From contig OX637344.1 of assembly GCA_951799405.1 (NCBI GenBank), forward strand, positions 13,144,001 to 13,208,000: 64,000 bases of DNA, given 5' to 3'. Of the stretch, positions 20,740-31,903 are shown piece after piece. A model generated the notes under the pieces. The model ran no database searches, was not told the DNA's origin, and worked only from the letters and a program-made list of their open reading frames with translations. The position numbers and the translations under genes were made by a program. Origin of the DNA: Agapetus fuscipes (Eukaryota; Arthropoda; Insecta; Trichoptera; Glossosomatidae). Positions within the stretch are counted from its first letter, which is position 1; each line of letters opens with the position of its first letter.

Positions 20740-21290
20740 CGGGCCGGGCAGAGGGAACCACTCCTTCTGACGAATGCGGAGCGCTGCTTTGTACAAGCAA
20801 GCGCCCCCACATCAGTTTGTGAAGCAAACTGAGCCCCACATCGACTGCGCAAGGGCCGCATGGCCTAGTGCGAGAGTCATCCTTCATCATCGGGCCGGGC
20901 AGAGGGAGCTTCTCCTTCTGACGAATGCGGAGCGCTGCTTTGTGCAAGCAGGCGCCCCCACATCAGCTGATTGCCATCAGCTGAGCCCCACATCGACTGC
21001 GCAAGGGCCGCATGGCCTAGTGCGAGAGTCATCCTTCATCATCGGGCCGGGCAGAGGGAGCTTCTCCTTCTGACGAATGCGGAGCGCTGCTTTGTGCAAG
21101 CAGGCGCCCCCACATCAGCTGATTGCCATCAGCTGAGCCCCACATCGACTGCGCAAGGGCCGCATGGCCTAGTGCGAGAGTCATCCATCATCATCCACGA
21201 GCAGGAGGAGCGTCTCCTTCTGACCAGCGGAGCGCTGCTTGGTGCAGGCAAGCGCCCCCATATCAGCTGACCAAAGCTGAGATCATCACA
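20740..21290 (+). repeat. ~152 bp tandem repeats in the BEL leader
   Basis: Units begin CTGACGAATGCGGAGCGCTG at about 20768, 20918 and 21070, with a fourth, diverged and partial unit at ~21222. Each contains CATCGACTGCGCAAGGGCCG and CATCGGGCCGGGCAGAGGGA. The first differs by TTTGTGAAGCAAACT in place of the palindromic CAGCTGATTGCCATCAGCTG. The DNA is strikingly GC-rich beside an AT-rich gag. The period is not a multiple of three, so the open frames here are by-products. A packaging or leader role is possible but not shown. Confidence 0.85.
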
Positions 21291-21412
21291 CGCACGGGCC
21301 GCACGAGCTGCCAGACCCAGTACGAGTCACGGGATCACCGAGGATTCCTCCACACAGGCAGGCCAGTGTTATTTATCTATTTATTTGTGATTAGTGTATA
21401 TTGTGTTTCAAA

Positions 21413-24400
21413 ATGACGACTAGACTGTCAAATTGGACGAGGACATTGTCAGCTAGATTAGCTACCTATGAACAATATATTTTAAAGGAAAATTTAGAAA
21501 TCTCACTAGTAAAATCAAAACTATGTCAAATCAGAGAAATAATAACAAAATTTAATGAATTGTATAACCATAATGTAGATGCTTTGGCCAATGATGAGGA
21601 CCTACATAGAACAATGCTACACCAGGAAGAGGTCCTGGTGAATTTAATAGCAAAGTATGAAGGGTTCTTAGAGCAATCTGAGGCCAATAGCCTAAAAATT
21701 AATCATATAGTTAATAATGAATTCTGTAACCCCATGAACTTACCTAAATTGTCAATTCCGATCTTTGATGGAAAATATGACAACTGGGTAACATTTAGAG
21801 ATTTATTTTTGGCCTTAATAGACAATAATGCAAACATTTCAAATATAGAGAAATTCATGTATCTGAAAAATTCGTTATCTCCTCAAGTACAGTCAATCTT
21901 AGAGCAATTAGAAGTATCAGGGAAAAACTACCCCCTGGCATATAGTATTTTGGAAGCCAGATACAACAACAAGGAGATCTTAATAAAAACGCATCTAGAT
22001 AACATACACAGTATTAAATTTAATGTGAGAAGATTCAATGAGATTCACAATTTCACCAACACTATTAGTAGTAATTTAAATGCACTGAACAGCTTGGGGG
22101 TTGACACTTCGAACTGGGATGAATTACTCATCTACCAGTTTCTGAAGCAATTAGACCCACCAAGCATTAGCGATTGGAAGTCCCACAAGGACTACAAATC
22201 GGTTATTGATTTTTTGGCATTTCTAAAAAAAAAGGCATCTCATTTAGAAATGTATAATCAATACACTCTCGAGCCAACGAATAGCAGACCTGCAACCAAG
22301 AAAGCGTTGCTTACAATAGAAGGTGTCAAGTGTCCGATCTGTAAAGGACCACATTACATTCACACATGCAGTCAATTCATACAGTTAAATGTTTCGCAAA
22401 GGCGGGATTCCGCAAAAAGTAATAGATTATGCTTCAATTGTCTTCGCATTGGGCACCAAGCATACAAATGCCGTAGCTCAAGCAAATGCAAAAAATGTCA
22501 AAGCAATCACCATACATTGTTACATACTATAGACCATAAGATTGCCTTGGCAGCATTTAGTAATTCCAATAATGTTCAAACTATGTTAACAACTGTAAGC
22601 GTACTCTTGTACGACTCAGACGGGTCGTCAAGAGCTGTACGAGCCGTTTTAGATAATGGGTCGCAGGCAAACTTCCTAACAAGGGAACTAGCTGACTCAT
22701 TGAAGCTTCCTAAATCTACGTTAAAAATGCCTATTGAAGGTATTCAACAACAAACAAGTTATTCATCTGAAGCCGTTACGGCTACAATAGCTTCTCGATT
22801 ATCTGGTTTTAAAACTGAATGTTCATTCCTTGTTGTAGAGACCATAACTACAAATCTTCCCCAAACCAGTTTCAGGTGTGAGCCGCCCGTACCACTGCGC
22901 GACCTGGCAGACCCACAGTTTGCCAAGGCTGGCGCAGTCTCCATGCTGCTCGGCGCAGACGTCTTTTGGAGAATCCTGCGCTGCAGCCGGACGTCGCTGT
23001 CAAGGGGAGGGCTCCGGTTCTATCCCTCACACTTGGGATGGTTGGCGACCGGTTTGGCACCAATGCAAGCTACCTTCGTATCATCGATGCTGACTGCGGC
23101 GTCTGGAGGATCCCGAAGGACGTCTGGGTCCAGCAGAGGAGCGTCAACCGGTCTTCACGGACTGGTAGAAGCTTTTTGGAAGTGTGAAACCATCGAGAAT
23201 ACTAAACATCAATCTTTAGAAGAAAAGGCTATGGAAGATCTATTCGTCCAAACCACAACCCGATCACCGCAGGGGAGATTCCAGACACGCATAGGTCTGA
23301 AGTCGGACCCTGGGGTATTAGGCGATTCATTAGCGCGAGCATCAAAATGTCTGATCTCGCTAGAATCCAAACTCAACCGCAATCCTCAGCTCAAGGCGCG
23401 GTATGATGACTTTTTATCCGAATATTTAGCTTTAGGACACATGAGTCTTGTGCCCCCACATAACACTCAAATTGCTTATTATTTTCCGCATCACGCGGTA
23501 ATAAAAGAACATTCCACGACTACAAAACTGAGAGTAGTATTCAATGGGAGCGCCAGAACTACCTCTGGGCTTTCGTTGAATGACATTTTAATGATAGGAC
23601 CTACTGTGCAACAAGATCTATTTGACATTTTGTTACGTTTCAGAACGCCCAGGTGGGTGATGACAGCTGACGTGGAGAAAATGTATCGACAAATAGATAT
23701 TCAGCCACAGGACAGACCTCTTCAAAGAATCCTATGGAGAGACAGTGTGACTCACTTGCCTTGCCAGTATCAGTTAAACACGGTTACATACGGAACCGCT
23801 TCAGCCCCCTTCCTAGCTACGAGATGCGTCATGCAACTCGCTCAAACAAATAGGGACAAGTACCCTGAAGCTTGTCAAGTTATCGAGTCAGACATGTACA
23901 TGGACGACTTGATAACTGGACACGACGATATTAATCAGCTCAATTTGATTAAAACCCAAATTACTGAAATATTTAATAGTGCATGTATGTCATTAAGAAA
24001 GTGGACAACCAATAGTGCCCTACAATTGCAAGAAAGTGTTTCATCTGTAAATTTTGCAAACCATGACACTTATAAAACTTTAGGATTAACGTGGCAACCT
24101 AGTACTGACACGTTGATATTCAATTTACACATTGAATGTAACGAAGAAAATTTAACCAAGCGATCAATTTTATCTGCGATAGCCAGAACGTTTGATCCTT
24201 TAGGGTTGCTCTCTCCCATTACTATAATTTCCAAACTCTTTATGCAACGGTTGTGGCAAGAAAGCAGTAAATGGGATGATGAGTTATCTACTCCAACAAA
24301 AACTGAATGGTGTAATTTTGTGCATCAGTTCAACCTAGCAGCCTCCATACATGTAGCACGGCATGTATGTGGAACAGATCATAAATCCTCCGTAGAACTA

Positions 24401-24742
24401 CACGGCTTTGCGGATGCCTCTATACGAGCATTCGGAGCATGTATCTATTTAGTTACTCGCAACGAGTTGACTTCCGAAGTTAACTCTCAACTTTTTTGTG
24501 CCAAGTCAAAGGTAGCACCTTTGCAACAAATCTCCTTACCCCGGTTAGAATTGAACGCAGCTTTATTATTATCTAAATTATTTAAACGCGTTAGTGAGAC
24601 CAGTAACCTGGTTATAACAAGTTCCACATTGTGGACAGATTCTAGCATAACACTTACCTGGATTGCCAGTCAAACTTTTAGATGGACCCCATCACGGTGG
24701 TCTATGGGAAACTACTGTAAAAAGCGCAAAGCATTTAATTAA
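21413..24742 (+). CDS. BEL/Pao gag-pol polyprotein (no integrase core)
   Basis: The ATG at 21413 (context CAAAATGA) opens a 1109-codon frame. Gag comes first, including PKLSIPIFDGKYDNWVTF, typical of this clade. Knuckles start at C307 (CPIC..H..C) and C340 (CFNCLRIGHQAYKC), followed by a CKKC..HHTLLH unit. The protease active site is D414 in LDNGSQ. RT shows LRVVFNGSA, TADVEKMYRQI (D753) and YMDD (829-832). RNase H has FADAS (D1001) and WTDSS (D1076). Shortly after this the frame reaches WIASQ..FRW and joins, out of frame, the C-terminal part of integrase; the last ~18 residues are a frameshifted reading of it. All catalytic residues named are present, so gag, RT and RNase H might still be active. 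Confidence 0.9.
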   Translation: MTTRLSNWTRTLSARLATYEQYILKENLEISLVKSKLCQIREIITKFNELYNHNVDALANDEDLHRTMLHQEEVLVNLIAKYEGFLEQSEANSLKINHIVNNEFCNPMNLPKLSIPIFDGKYDNWVTFRDLFLALIDNNANISNIEKFMYLKNSLSPQVQSILEQLEVSGKNYPLAYSILEARYNNKEILIKTHLDNIHSIKFNVRRFNEIHNFTNTISSNLNALNSLGVDTSNWDELLIYQFLKQLDPPSISDWKSHKDYKSVIDFLAFLKKKASHLEMYNQYTLEPTNSRPATKKALLTIEGVKCPICKGPHYIHTCSQFIQLNVSQRRDSAKSNRLCFNCLRIGHQAYKCRSSSKCKKCQSNHHTLLHTIDHKIALAAFSNSNNVQTMLTTVSVLLYDSDGSSRAVRAVLDNGSQANFLTRELADSLKLPKSTLKMPIEGIQQQTSYSSEAVTATIASRLSGFKTECSFLVVETITTNLPQTSFRCEPPVPLRDLADPQFAKAGAVSMLLGADVFWRILRCSRTSLSRGGLRFYPSHLGWLATGLAPMQATFVSSMLTAASGGSRRTSGSSRGASTGLHGLVEAFWKCETIENTKHQSLEEKAMEDLFVQTTTRSPQGRFQTRIGLKSDPGVLGDSLARASKCLISLESKLNRNPQLKARYDDFLSEYLALGHMSLVPPHNTQIAYYFPHHAVIKEHSTTTKLRVVFNGSARTTSGLSLNDILMIGPTVQQDLFDILLRFRTPRWVMTADVEKMYRQIDIQPQDRPLQRILWRDSVTHLPCQYQLNTVTYGTASAPFLATRCVMQLAQTNRDKYPEACQVIESDMYMDDLITGHDDINQLNLIKTQITEIFNSACMSLRKWTTNSALQLQESVSSVNFANHDTYKTLGLTWQPSTDTLIFNLHIECNEENLTKRSILSAIARTFDPLGLLSPITIISKLFMQRLWQESSKWDDELSTPTKTEWCNFVHQFNLAASIHVARHVCGTDHKSSVELHGFADASIRAFGACIYLVTRNELTSEVNSQLFCAKSKVAPLQQISLPRLELNAALLLSKLFKRVSETSNLVITSSTLWTDSSITLTWIASQTFRWTPSRWSMGNYCKKRKAFN

Positions 24743-25247
24743 AAAGTTAGTGGGCAATCATACCCTCACTTTTGAAGAATGTTCTACTTTATTAATCCAA
24801 GTCGAAGCTTGTCTGAATTCAAGGCCGTTGACACCCTTATCAGACGATCCTAATGACTTGTTACCATTGACTCCGGGTCATTTCCTTATCGGAGGACCAC
24901 TGGTCGCTCTTCCCGAACCAGATCTGAATCATATTCCAATCCATGCAGTTAATCGGTATCAACTGTTAAGTCGACTATTCCAGACCTTCTGGAAGCGTTG
25001 GACTAATGAATATCTCAATTCTTTGCAACCTCGCAAGAAATGGACTCAGTTAACGACATCTACACTACAAATTAATGATTTAGTTGTGCTTAGGGAGGAT
25101 AATCAACCGCCCTTGAGATGGAGATTGGGAAGAGTAACAGAATTACATCCTGGTACGGATGGTATTCTGAGAGTAGTATCCATAAAAACTGACTCTGGTA
25201 TTAAAAAGAGACCAATTCAAAAATTAAGTAAATTACCTATTTGGTAA
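24681..25247 (+). pseudogene. BEL/Pao integrase C-terminal remnant
   Basis: In a different frame from gag-pol, ~189 codons read PHHGGLWETTVKSAKHLIKK, EACLNSRPLTPLS, LTPGHFLIGGPL and a C-terminal segment with LRWRLGRVTELHPG, ending LPIW-stop. This is the end of the integrase core plus its C-terminal domain. The HHCC zinc-binding part and the first catalytic acidic residues are missing. The junction lies at about 24681, and the deletion is not a multiple of three. Confidence 0.88.
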
Positions 25248-25875
25248 TTCCTAGCAGGATAAATGATTATGTACTTACCGATAATTATTTGTCTTATGTT
25301 ATCTGTAACTTCACTTTATGTTTTATGTTACTATGCAAGAACTGATCACATTAAATTATGTACTTAATTAATTAAAAGGCTGAGTAATTATAAGTACACT
25401 TTATTGAATCCATGTAAATTTGTATGTAAATGCTTACCTACAAGGGTAACTTACCATATCAACTTAATTGAAGTATCATTTGTTGCTAACACAATTGACT
25501 ACCATACATACAACAAGTAAGATTAATACTTAACTTTCAACCATCTTCAAGGTGTATAAGTCAAATAAATTATTTTCAAAGTCAGAATTCTATTTAAGTT
25601 TGTATGCACCTACCATTGTTTTGTATAATCAATGATTCTTAGATCTAAGTGTTGATTTCTACAGACAAGTACCAGTTATTGAAAAACAAAAAAGAATTAT
25701 AAATTAGAGTCAATCACTGTTAACCAGTATATTATGACAACCTCAAAAATACAGTCCACGATGTAACATTATGTAAACGAGCTATTATACATCATTGTGG
25801 AGATGATCTCTCTAGTAATATTGCCAAATATTCACCGTTATAACACGGTATTTGCCAATCTGAGGCCCGCCAGTA
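25248..25875 (+). other. BEL 3' non-coding region
   Basis: AT-rich, no frame. AAAATACAGTCCACGA at 25746-25761 repeats 16 bp of the LTR 3' end. No convincing polypurine tract stands directly before the 3' LTR (the adjacent bases are GAGGCCCGCCAGTA). Confidence 0.6.
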
Positions 25876-26229
25876 TGGTCCAAATTTAATATGACCAAAT
25901 TAATTAAAACAATATACCTACCAAGAATAATAATCTTTTTGTCTTTGGTACATTTTGTTGGGTTGGTATTGCATTTCTGACAGACGCCTCAGGCGTGTAA
26001 AACCCAACATCCGTCTCTTTTCTCTTCGAGCGTCGCACTGGTAACTTGTCTTAACCTGTTCACCTAATTTAATCACGTAATCCTTTGTAAAAACCCCTTG
26101 TAATCTTTATGGAATAAAGGACCATTAAATTGTTTAACTAACTACATCTTTCAAGTCATCTCCACACCCCACATCACCTCAAAATTAAAGTCCAAATCGA
26201 AAATACAGTCCACGAGCAAAACCCGACCA
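25876..26229 (+). repeat. 3' LTR of BEL element
   Basis: 354 bp; side-by-side reading with 20201-20554 shows no difference. AATAAA lies at the equivalent position. Confidence 0.95.
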
Positions 26230-26499
26230 GTATCATTCTAACCACCGTTGGATCACATTTTCAGTAATTAATCCCGTATACGTTGACAAAAGTTGCAGGC
26301 CTTGTGGTCATTTGATGATTCTTTGTGGAAGAAAACTCAGCCATATATACACATTATTCTTCTTCTTCATCTTCATTCTTCATCATTACACTTTCACACT
26401 GAAGAAGTCCAACGTAGGACATGGGCAAAACGTCCGGAAGCTCCAGCTCCCACAGACCACGGCAACAGATTTCGGAAAACATCTCTCCAGCAAAAACAG

Positions 26500-26680
26500 C
26501 TTCCTTTCACTTGAGACCCGAAATGAGAAATACCGCCATGGGTCCATTTTTAATATACAGGAAAATATTGAGGAGACAAGACGCCGAACTAAACATAGCT
26601 TAAAAAAACTTCGCTTGGTGTTTTACAGAAGCACCTTATTCTCACCCAAAGATTATCAATCTTTGATCTCTGAACACATT
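26500..26680 (+). pseudogene. LINE fragment (family La), decayed
   Basis: GAAATGAGAAATACCGCCAT and AATATTGAGGAGACAAGACG parallel 4438-4500 (RNEKYR..GKIEERR), followed by a LVFYRSTLF-like end similar to SLFRAGAK. Upstream, 26340-26500 shows a CTT/CAT-rich run and GAAGTCCAACGTAGGACATG, not assigned. Confidence 0.55.
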
Positions 26681-26744
26681 TTAATTTTTTAACTAATGGC
26701 AGCGTAATAGCTTGAAAACATCATGTTGAACAGTGAAATTAAGA

Positions 26745-26915
26745 CGTTTCACCACTGTCCTTTCCACGTCGGATGTCGAAAAACAAAATGCATTTCGACA
26801 AAATGGCCTTATTTCGTATGACTACACCACTTTGACAGGACTGAGATAAATGTGGGCTATAGTATGTATCAAAGCAGTAATTTAGTTTCTGCTCCTCTAT
26901 GTTCTTACCGTTCTT
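26745..26915 (+). repeat. Repeat J, uninterrupted
   Basis: ATGGCCTTATTTCGTATGAC to CTGCTCCTCTATGTTCTT; it gives the empty site for the S2 insertion at 12810. Confidence 0.65.
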
Positions 26916-27112
26916 ACTCAATTGTTAGAGGAATGTGTCCAGTGTCTATATGACTGGGTTCGCTTCCACAAGGGCTTGGCTCACGGATGATTGGGCAATG
27001 CTCATTATAATAATTCTGCACTCACTATACTCGAGAAGCCGTTCAGACGAGGCACTACGCAAAAGATAGCAATATAAAACACGCCCTAATTTTACTGTAC
27101 TATGACTAAAAT

Positions 27113-27265
27113 TAACAATACTGCGACTGAAACTCCGTCGCCATTCCGCTAGAGGTGGATAGAGCCTCTGAAGAGCTGCGTCCGTTTCTTGCCATTATTG
27201 CAAACCTCTTTCAATTCATTCATATCCATGAACTTTTTCAAACATTTCCTTCCTTAACATTCATT
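27113..27265 (-). pseudogene. LINE 3' end (family Lc)
   Basis: CTCCGTCGCCATTCCGCTAG and TTTCAATTCATTCATATCCA match the end of the longer copy at 37660-38075. Confidence 0.7.
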
Positions 27266-27767
27266 TTGTATTTATTTGAAGCAAGAGAACGGTGTCATTA
27301 GTAAAAATATATTAACTAAAAGTATTAAAAATAAAACACAGAGTTCTTATTTTCACTACCTCAAATACTTTAATTTTAAATTAAAAATATACAAAAAAGA
27401 TAAAAATATACAAAAAAATACAAACGTATATAATATCATTAGTATAAATATGTTTATTGTATTTTATCATAAAATGTCATTCGACGAAAATTTTAATGGA
27501 ATTTATTGATTCGAGGCGAGTAAGGTGTTGCCATTAATAAACAACAGTTACGTGAGAATAAAACGGCGTGATCAGAAAATGTAGTTATTAGTGTTTATAT
27601 TTATCGCAGAATAAGTTCAACTAGATAGCTGTTAGTGTTGAAATTTTTCGTTGGCTAGCACTCAACATAATATGTAGCATTTTGAACATTTGCGAATAAA
27701 GATTACCTAATGTTATCCCCAATACGATACTTTTATTCAACTTGAACTATTGAATATATCACAGGCT
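27266..27767. other. AT-rich stretch, nothing recognised
   Basis: A lysine/asparagine-rich 77-codon frame at 27276 reflects base composition only. Confidence 0.4.
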
Positions 27768-28020
27768 CGTCCCCTTAGTGCTTGTTTGTCTTATGCCCTC
27801 GAGAGTTAATTTCCCATGAGCAATGTTTGTATGCGTACTGAACCTTTGTGTCTTATGAAAACTGGAAATTGATTTAAAAAATATTTAAAACAACTCTCAC
27901 GTTTTCGTGTTGTACGGTTTTTTCTTAGCTCAGATTGTCTAGAAGTGATTCTTAAGACGAGTTCAATGAAAGGTCATCTTTGAATCAATTGGTAGACAAG
28001 CCAAACAAGCACTGGGGACG
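27768..28020 (+). mobile_element. MITE M1, best copy
   Basis: The termini CGTCCCCTTAGTGCTTGTTT and CCAAACAAGCACTGGGGACG are inverted over ~20 bp with a two-base difference; 253 bp in total. The body holds TTAGCTCAGATTGTCTAGAA. No frame. Confidence 0.8.
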
Positions 28021-29220
28021 ACCTGTTACACCCTGTGTTTAGGCAACTCACCACTAACCAACTGAACTTAAGAACTTGCATACTATCCTCGTCTAAACAA
28101 ACCAGCGCAGAGGAGATGTAAACAAAGCATTTCTGTGCCTCAAGTATAAATTATTGTAATCCAACTAAGCTGAAGCGTTTACCAAAAATTGTATGAAACC
28201 AAACCAACACCTTCAACAAGCGTTTTAGCTTCCACATATTTTAGTAAACAGTATGGTTCAGTATAAACGTCAACGTAAACGTTTATTGTACTCTCGGAGA
28301 ATATTGCCCAAGCCAAAATCACGCCAGGATATCGAAAGTTATGCTCACGAGGATATTCAATTGGATTCTGTACAAAAGAGCATGCGCGTGCACTGAATAT
28401 AGGCAAATAATATTGACATTATAAGATCAAAAGTGAACAAAAGTTCCATAGACTGTTGTAGGTGCTAAGTTTACATCAGGCTACTGCCGCTGCTCTTGCC
28501 ACTGCGGGAAGTAACAGGCGGAGCCACCAAGACGGTATACGATAATCGCTCTTGCGCGATTAAAAATAACAAAACTCGGATTTGGGCAGCGCGAGTAGCA
28601 TGGTAAGGAGCAGGGGGGAACGTGTTTACATTCTGCCTTGTTCACTTCACGATTCTATGTGTGAAGGGCTGAGTGTAAATCTCATGTTTGAATAACGGCT
28701 GTACTTTTTCAAGAAAAAAAATATCCTCCATCAGATAAAAAATATATAAAATGAAAGACTGACAAAAACAGTGAACCAAGGAAATTGTTATATCTGGATT
28801 ATCAAAGGGGTTTTAATTTAAGAAAAATATTATTAATTGAAGTTAAATTAATTTATTGTCAAAAGTTTCGACCTTGAATCTGGATAGTCAACGGACAGAA
28901 GATGCTGAAGGCAAGATGGTAAAGGTTCAACTGTGACCTTCCTTCCCTAGTGGGGTCTATTTATCCACTTTTGGGTGACGCCAATATCGATTTGAATATA
29001 GAATCTCCATCGGTTGGATCCTGCAGCAGGCTTGGCTAGCCAGATATAAAAAATATGAGCGTAGGTACGATTCTCGGCCCTGCAGATGGTAAATGTCATG
29101 TAGCAAACACGTCATGTGACTAGGTGTTTGAACCGTAACAGAAATGTTAAGGCAAACAACATGAAAGGGGAAAACCCGGGAAAAAGTGGATCCATACAAT
29201 AAAGAGAGATTAAAAATGGT
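28021..29220. other. Unassigned stretch
   Basis: No known element was recognised; short frames at 28179 and 28957 have no motifs. A host exon cannot be excluded but is not indicated. Confidence 0.35.
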
Positions 29221-29224
29221 TGAG

Positions 29225-29370
29225 ATCCGAAGAGAAAAAGAGTAGGACGTGCAAGATGAGAGTTATGAAAAAAGTGTGCAAGGATACAAAAAAGTGGAGA
29301 CGCCTGTCTGGTCGCACCTACCGGCCACCCCTAACAGAATGGTAGCTGGATACAGTAACAGTGACACTGA
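29225..29370 (+). pseudogene. LINE 3' end (family Lc), plus strand
   Basis: GTGCAAGGATACAAAAAAGT, GGAGACGCCTG and CGGCCACCCCTAACAGAATG are the reverse of the Lc end seen at 37681 and 48402. Confidence 0.65.
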
Positions 29371-29489
29371 CATTGTTTAAAGGTTTTGAGTGTCAAGAAC
29401 GACCATAGGCATACTGAATTTAAAAACATCAACTAAGCAACACTCTTAGTATGCAGCGTTGTCCTCGGAAGGATGGCATTTGGCTTGCG

Positions 29490-29592
29490 AAACCTATTTA
29501 TTTTCACTGGTATGGACGTAAGATGGCCAACCACTAGAATCAAGAAGAAACTAGAAATAGTGTAATAATAATAATAATAATAATAATAGCAA
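29490..29592 (-). mobile_element. S1 fragment with adjacent (TAA)n
   Basis: AACCTATTTATTTTCACTGG to GGCCAACCACT is the S1 middle on the minus strand. A (TAA)9-like run lies at 29564-29590. Confidence 0.55.
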
Positions 29593-29804
29593 AGGTATTC
29601 GCGCCTTCTCTTTCAAGGGTGGCCATGACATTTGTACGGTATTGCTGTATGATGAGTCACCTATCCTAGTTGTTGAAATGTTTTGTTTAAATTATTTTTT
29701 ACTTCTATGAAAATTAAACCAGAACGTACGAAGACCGCAGTTTTGTAGTTAAAACATATTTCTGATCAGAGTAATCCATTGAATTTACATCACAACGAAA
29801 AAAA

Positions 29805-29952
29805 AATGCCCTTCGCTGGGTTGAAAAATTCCGACACTGAAAAACACAAAAAGTGTATCCAGCATTGGGTCTCGCTTGAGACATTGGCGCTTTCATGTGA
29901 CAAAGCAGCACTCTTGAGGTGCGATTCACAAAATGAATCTTTCTAATATTTC
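29805..29952 (+). mobile_element. S2 SINE body and T2 tail, diverged
   Basis: CTTCGCTGGGTTGAAAAATT, GGGTCTCGCTTGAGACATTG and CTCTTGAGGTGCGATTCACA are S2 landmarks; the tRNA-like head is missing. Confidence 0.65.
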
Positions 29953-30264
29953 GTTTGAACTTATTTTTATTAGGATGACCTTTATTAGTGCATGAAATTA
30001 ATAACAAAAGACGCGTGTTTGAATAAATTATAAAACATAATATGTATGTACATGAAGTAGGTAACACAATGTGCCTGGTTAAATAGGTTCTAATTTTACA
30101 TTGGTATGCTTAAACTTTAACGAATTAACGTTGTGTATCAAATTCAAGGCTAAAGTAAAAAATAAACATCTCGATTCACATAATAATATAACGAACAATA
30201 CTGAGAAAATGTTTCTCGCCGGTAAAATCTCAACAGCAAAAAATATTTGAATAATTTGGTAAGC

Positions 30265-30360
30265 ACATGCTCTATAGCTCAATAGGTAGAAGTTTGCGTT
30301 CAAAGCCAGAGGGCTTAGGTTCGATCCCCACCAAGGGTGTGAGAAATGATTTCCGATTGC
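30265..30360 (+). mobile_element. S1 head only
   Basis: CTCTATAGCTCAATAGGTAG and B-box GGTTCGATCCC, then GGTGTGAGAAATGATTTCCG; the body is absent. It could be mistaken for a tRNA gene, but the sequence after the B box is that of S1. Confidence 0.65.
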
Positions 30361-30776
30361 AATGTGATACTTGACATTTTATAATACCACTATGTTTTTG
30401 GTTTCCAAGTTTTTTTATTTTTTTATTCTCATACTAAGAAAATATCTTAAATTATTGTTTTTTTTTTCATTTAAAATGTGTTTTGTGGTGAATTCTTCGG
30501 AAAGGTCTGAATTTTCCCAATCATACAGAAATTCGTGAACGGATATTGGTAGTGAAATACTTTTAAAGTAACTTTCATCATATTTCATGAAGTCACGGAA
30601 ATCCGAATCTTGAGGTCCACACATGCATTGAAATTGACAAACTTGTGACGTCACACGGCCGGGTTGCTAAGGAACAACAAATATTTTGTTATTGGTTGCC
30701 AAGAACCATAGTTGTTACATTTGGTAGCCGAAAAAAAAGTTATTGTTTACTAAGGTATTTTTTTATTGTTTGTCTT

Positions 30777-30985
30777 TGTCTTGTATCCTGCCGCCATTCC
30801 TCTAGGGGTGGCCGGTACCTCCACACAAGTGCCACCACTTGTCCTTGCATAGTTGCATACCTACTTCTTTCATCTCATCTAGTTTCATCACTCTTTTCAT
30901 GCACGCTCTTCTCTTGTTTCCGCTCTGTAGATTCCATTCATTCGCAATCTCACTTATCTGATCGATCCATTCTTTCCTAGCATTC
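30777..30985 (-). pseudogene. LINE 3' end (family Lc), diverged
   Basis: TGCCGCCATTCCTCTAGGGG, TTTCATGCACGCTCTTCTC and CTGATCGATCCATTCTTTC follow the order seen at 37670-37830. Confidence 0.65.
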
Positions 30986-31447
30986 CCGTTTGTTATTAGT
31001 ACCTACCTATTTTGTTATTGGTTGATAAGGCCCATAATCCCACACTAGTATTTTTGGTAACCGAAAATAAAATTGAATTCAAATTTGTGCAAAACCCAAT
31101 TCCAATTTATAAACAAAAATAAAAAAACGGGTTTTTACATCCCTTCCTGTGGAACGTCACAGCTGGTACCAAGCTAAGGTGGCCGAGGAATATTATAAAC
31201 TGTGGATGCGAACACAACACAAAAAACAATAATATGGACATCTTACCTTCTGTTCTTACTTCTCTCTGGCTAATCTAAGTTTACGAAACTTGTTTGGGAA
31301 TGTCACGATTCACGATCGCGCCATTTGCTCACACAGACATAAACCACCGCGGTGTTTGGCAATTTTAAACAAAAGACTGAGCAGCCCAGACGCGACACAA
31401 CCTGCCCCGACCAGTTCCAAGACAACACTGAATATATTTATTAATTA

Positions 31448-31890
31448 TGGTGCATCCACACGCTTGCGGCAAACGCCTTGAGGCAAGGGCTTGCAAGCGC
31501 TTGCAAGCTCTTGGAAAACCAAACAGGGTCATCCACACGCTGTGCGTGCATCTATGTGTGTTCGAATAAGCAAGCATGGCGGACGTCCAGCTTTTAGCTA
31601 TAACATTTGGATAAACTTATTTTTATTTAAAAAAAAAAAACAAATAAAAAGAGAGAAACTAAAAAGAAACGAATAATTCGGCAAAGACGATGGTGGATGA
31701 TCAAAATTCATAGAAACCGTACCGTACCAGAATGCGCGCGCACAAGTATGTGGGTGCCTGGCATGCGCATGCGCGAATTCCCTTTGACTTGCGCCAAAAA
31801 ACCGACACTGGTCGAATCGGCGACAAGCCAAGCCAAACGGCCGTCCACACGCTTGGATTGTAATTGCTTGGCAAGCGTGTGGATGCACCA
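31448..31890. mobile_element. MITE M2a with TGGTGCATCCACACGC termini
   Basis: TGGTGCATCCACACGCTTGC and its complement bound 443 bp, flanked by TTA on both sides. Internal TCCACACGCT motifs recur at ~31531 and ~31844. Short frames on both strands inside are not gene-like. Confidence 0.8.
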
Positions 31891-31903
31891 TTATGAAACT
31901 TGA

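Larger units (their letters stand above)
20196..26234 (+). mobile_element. BEL/Pao LTR retrotransposon, integrase-deleted
   Basis: The element spans 20201-26229, flanked by a GTATC target duplication (20196-20200 and 26230-26234), the 5 bp length usual for BEL/Pao. The two LTRs read identically. The interior holds a repetitive leader, a single gag-pol frame with capsid-like region, zinc knuckles, protease, RT and RNase H in BEL/Pao order, and then only the C-terminal end of the integrase in another frame. Length is ~6.03 kb including LTRs. With no integrase core it cannot move on its own, but intact ends would allow mobilisation by a complete relative. Identical LTRs suggest recent insertion. 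Confidence 0.92.

Noticed and set aside
21401..21412. Alternative gag start at 21401
   Set aside because: The codon there is TTG; the first ATG in frame with a good context is at 21413.
20586..21416. Overlapping ~95-codon frames with repeated sequence (PHIDCARAAWPSAR)
   Set aside because: They come from the tandem leader units. The period of ~152 is not a multiple of three, so each unit shifts frame, and gag starts only at 21413.
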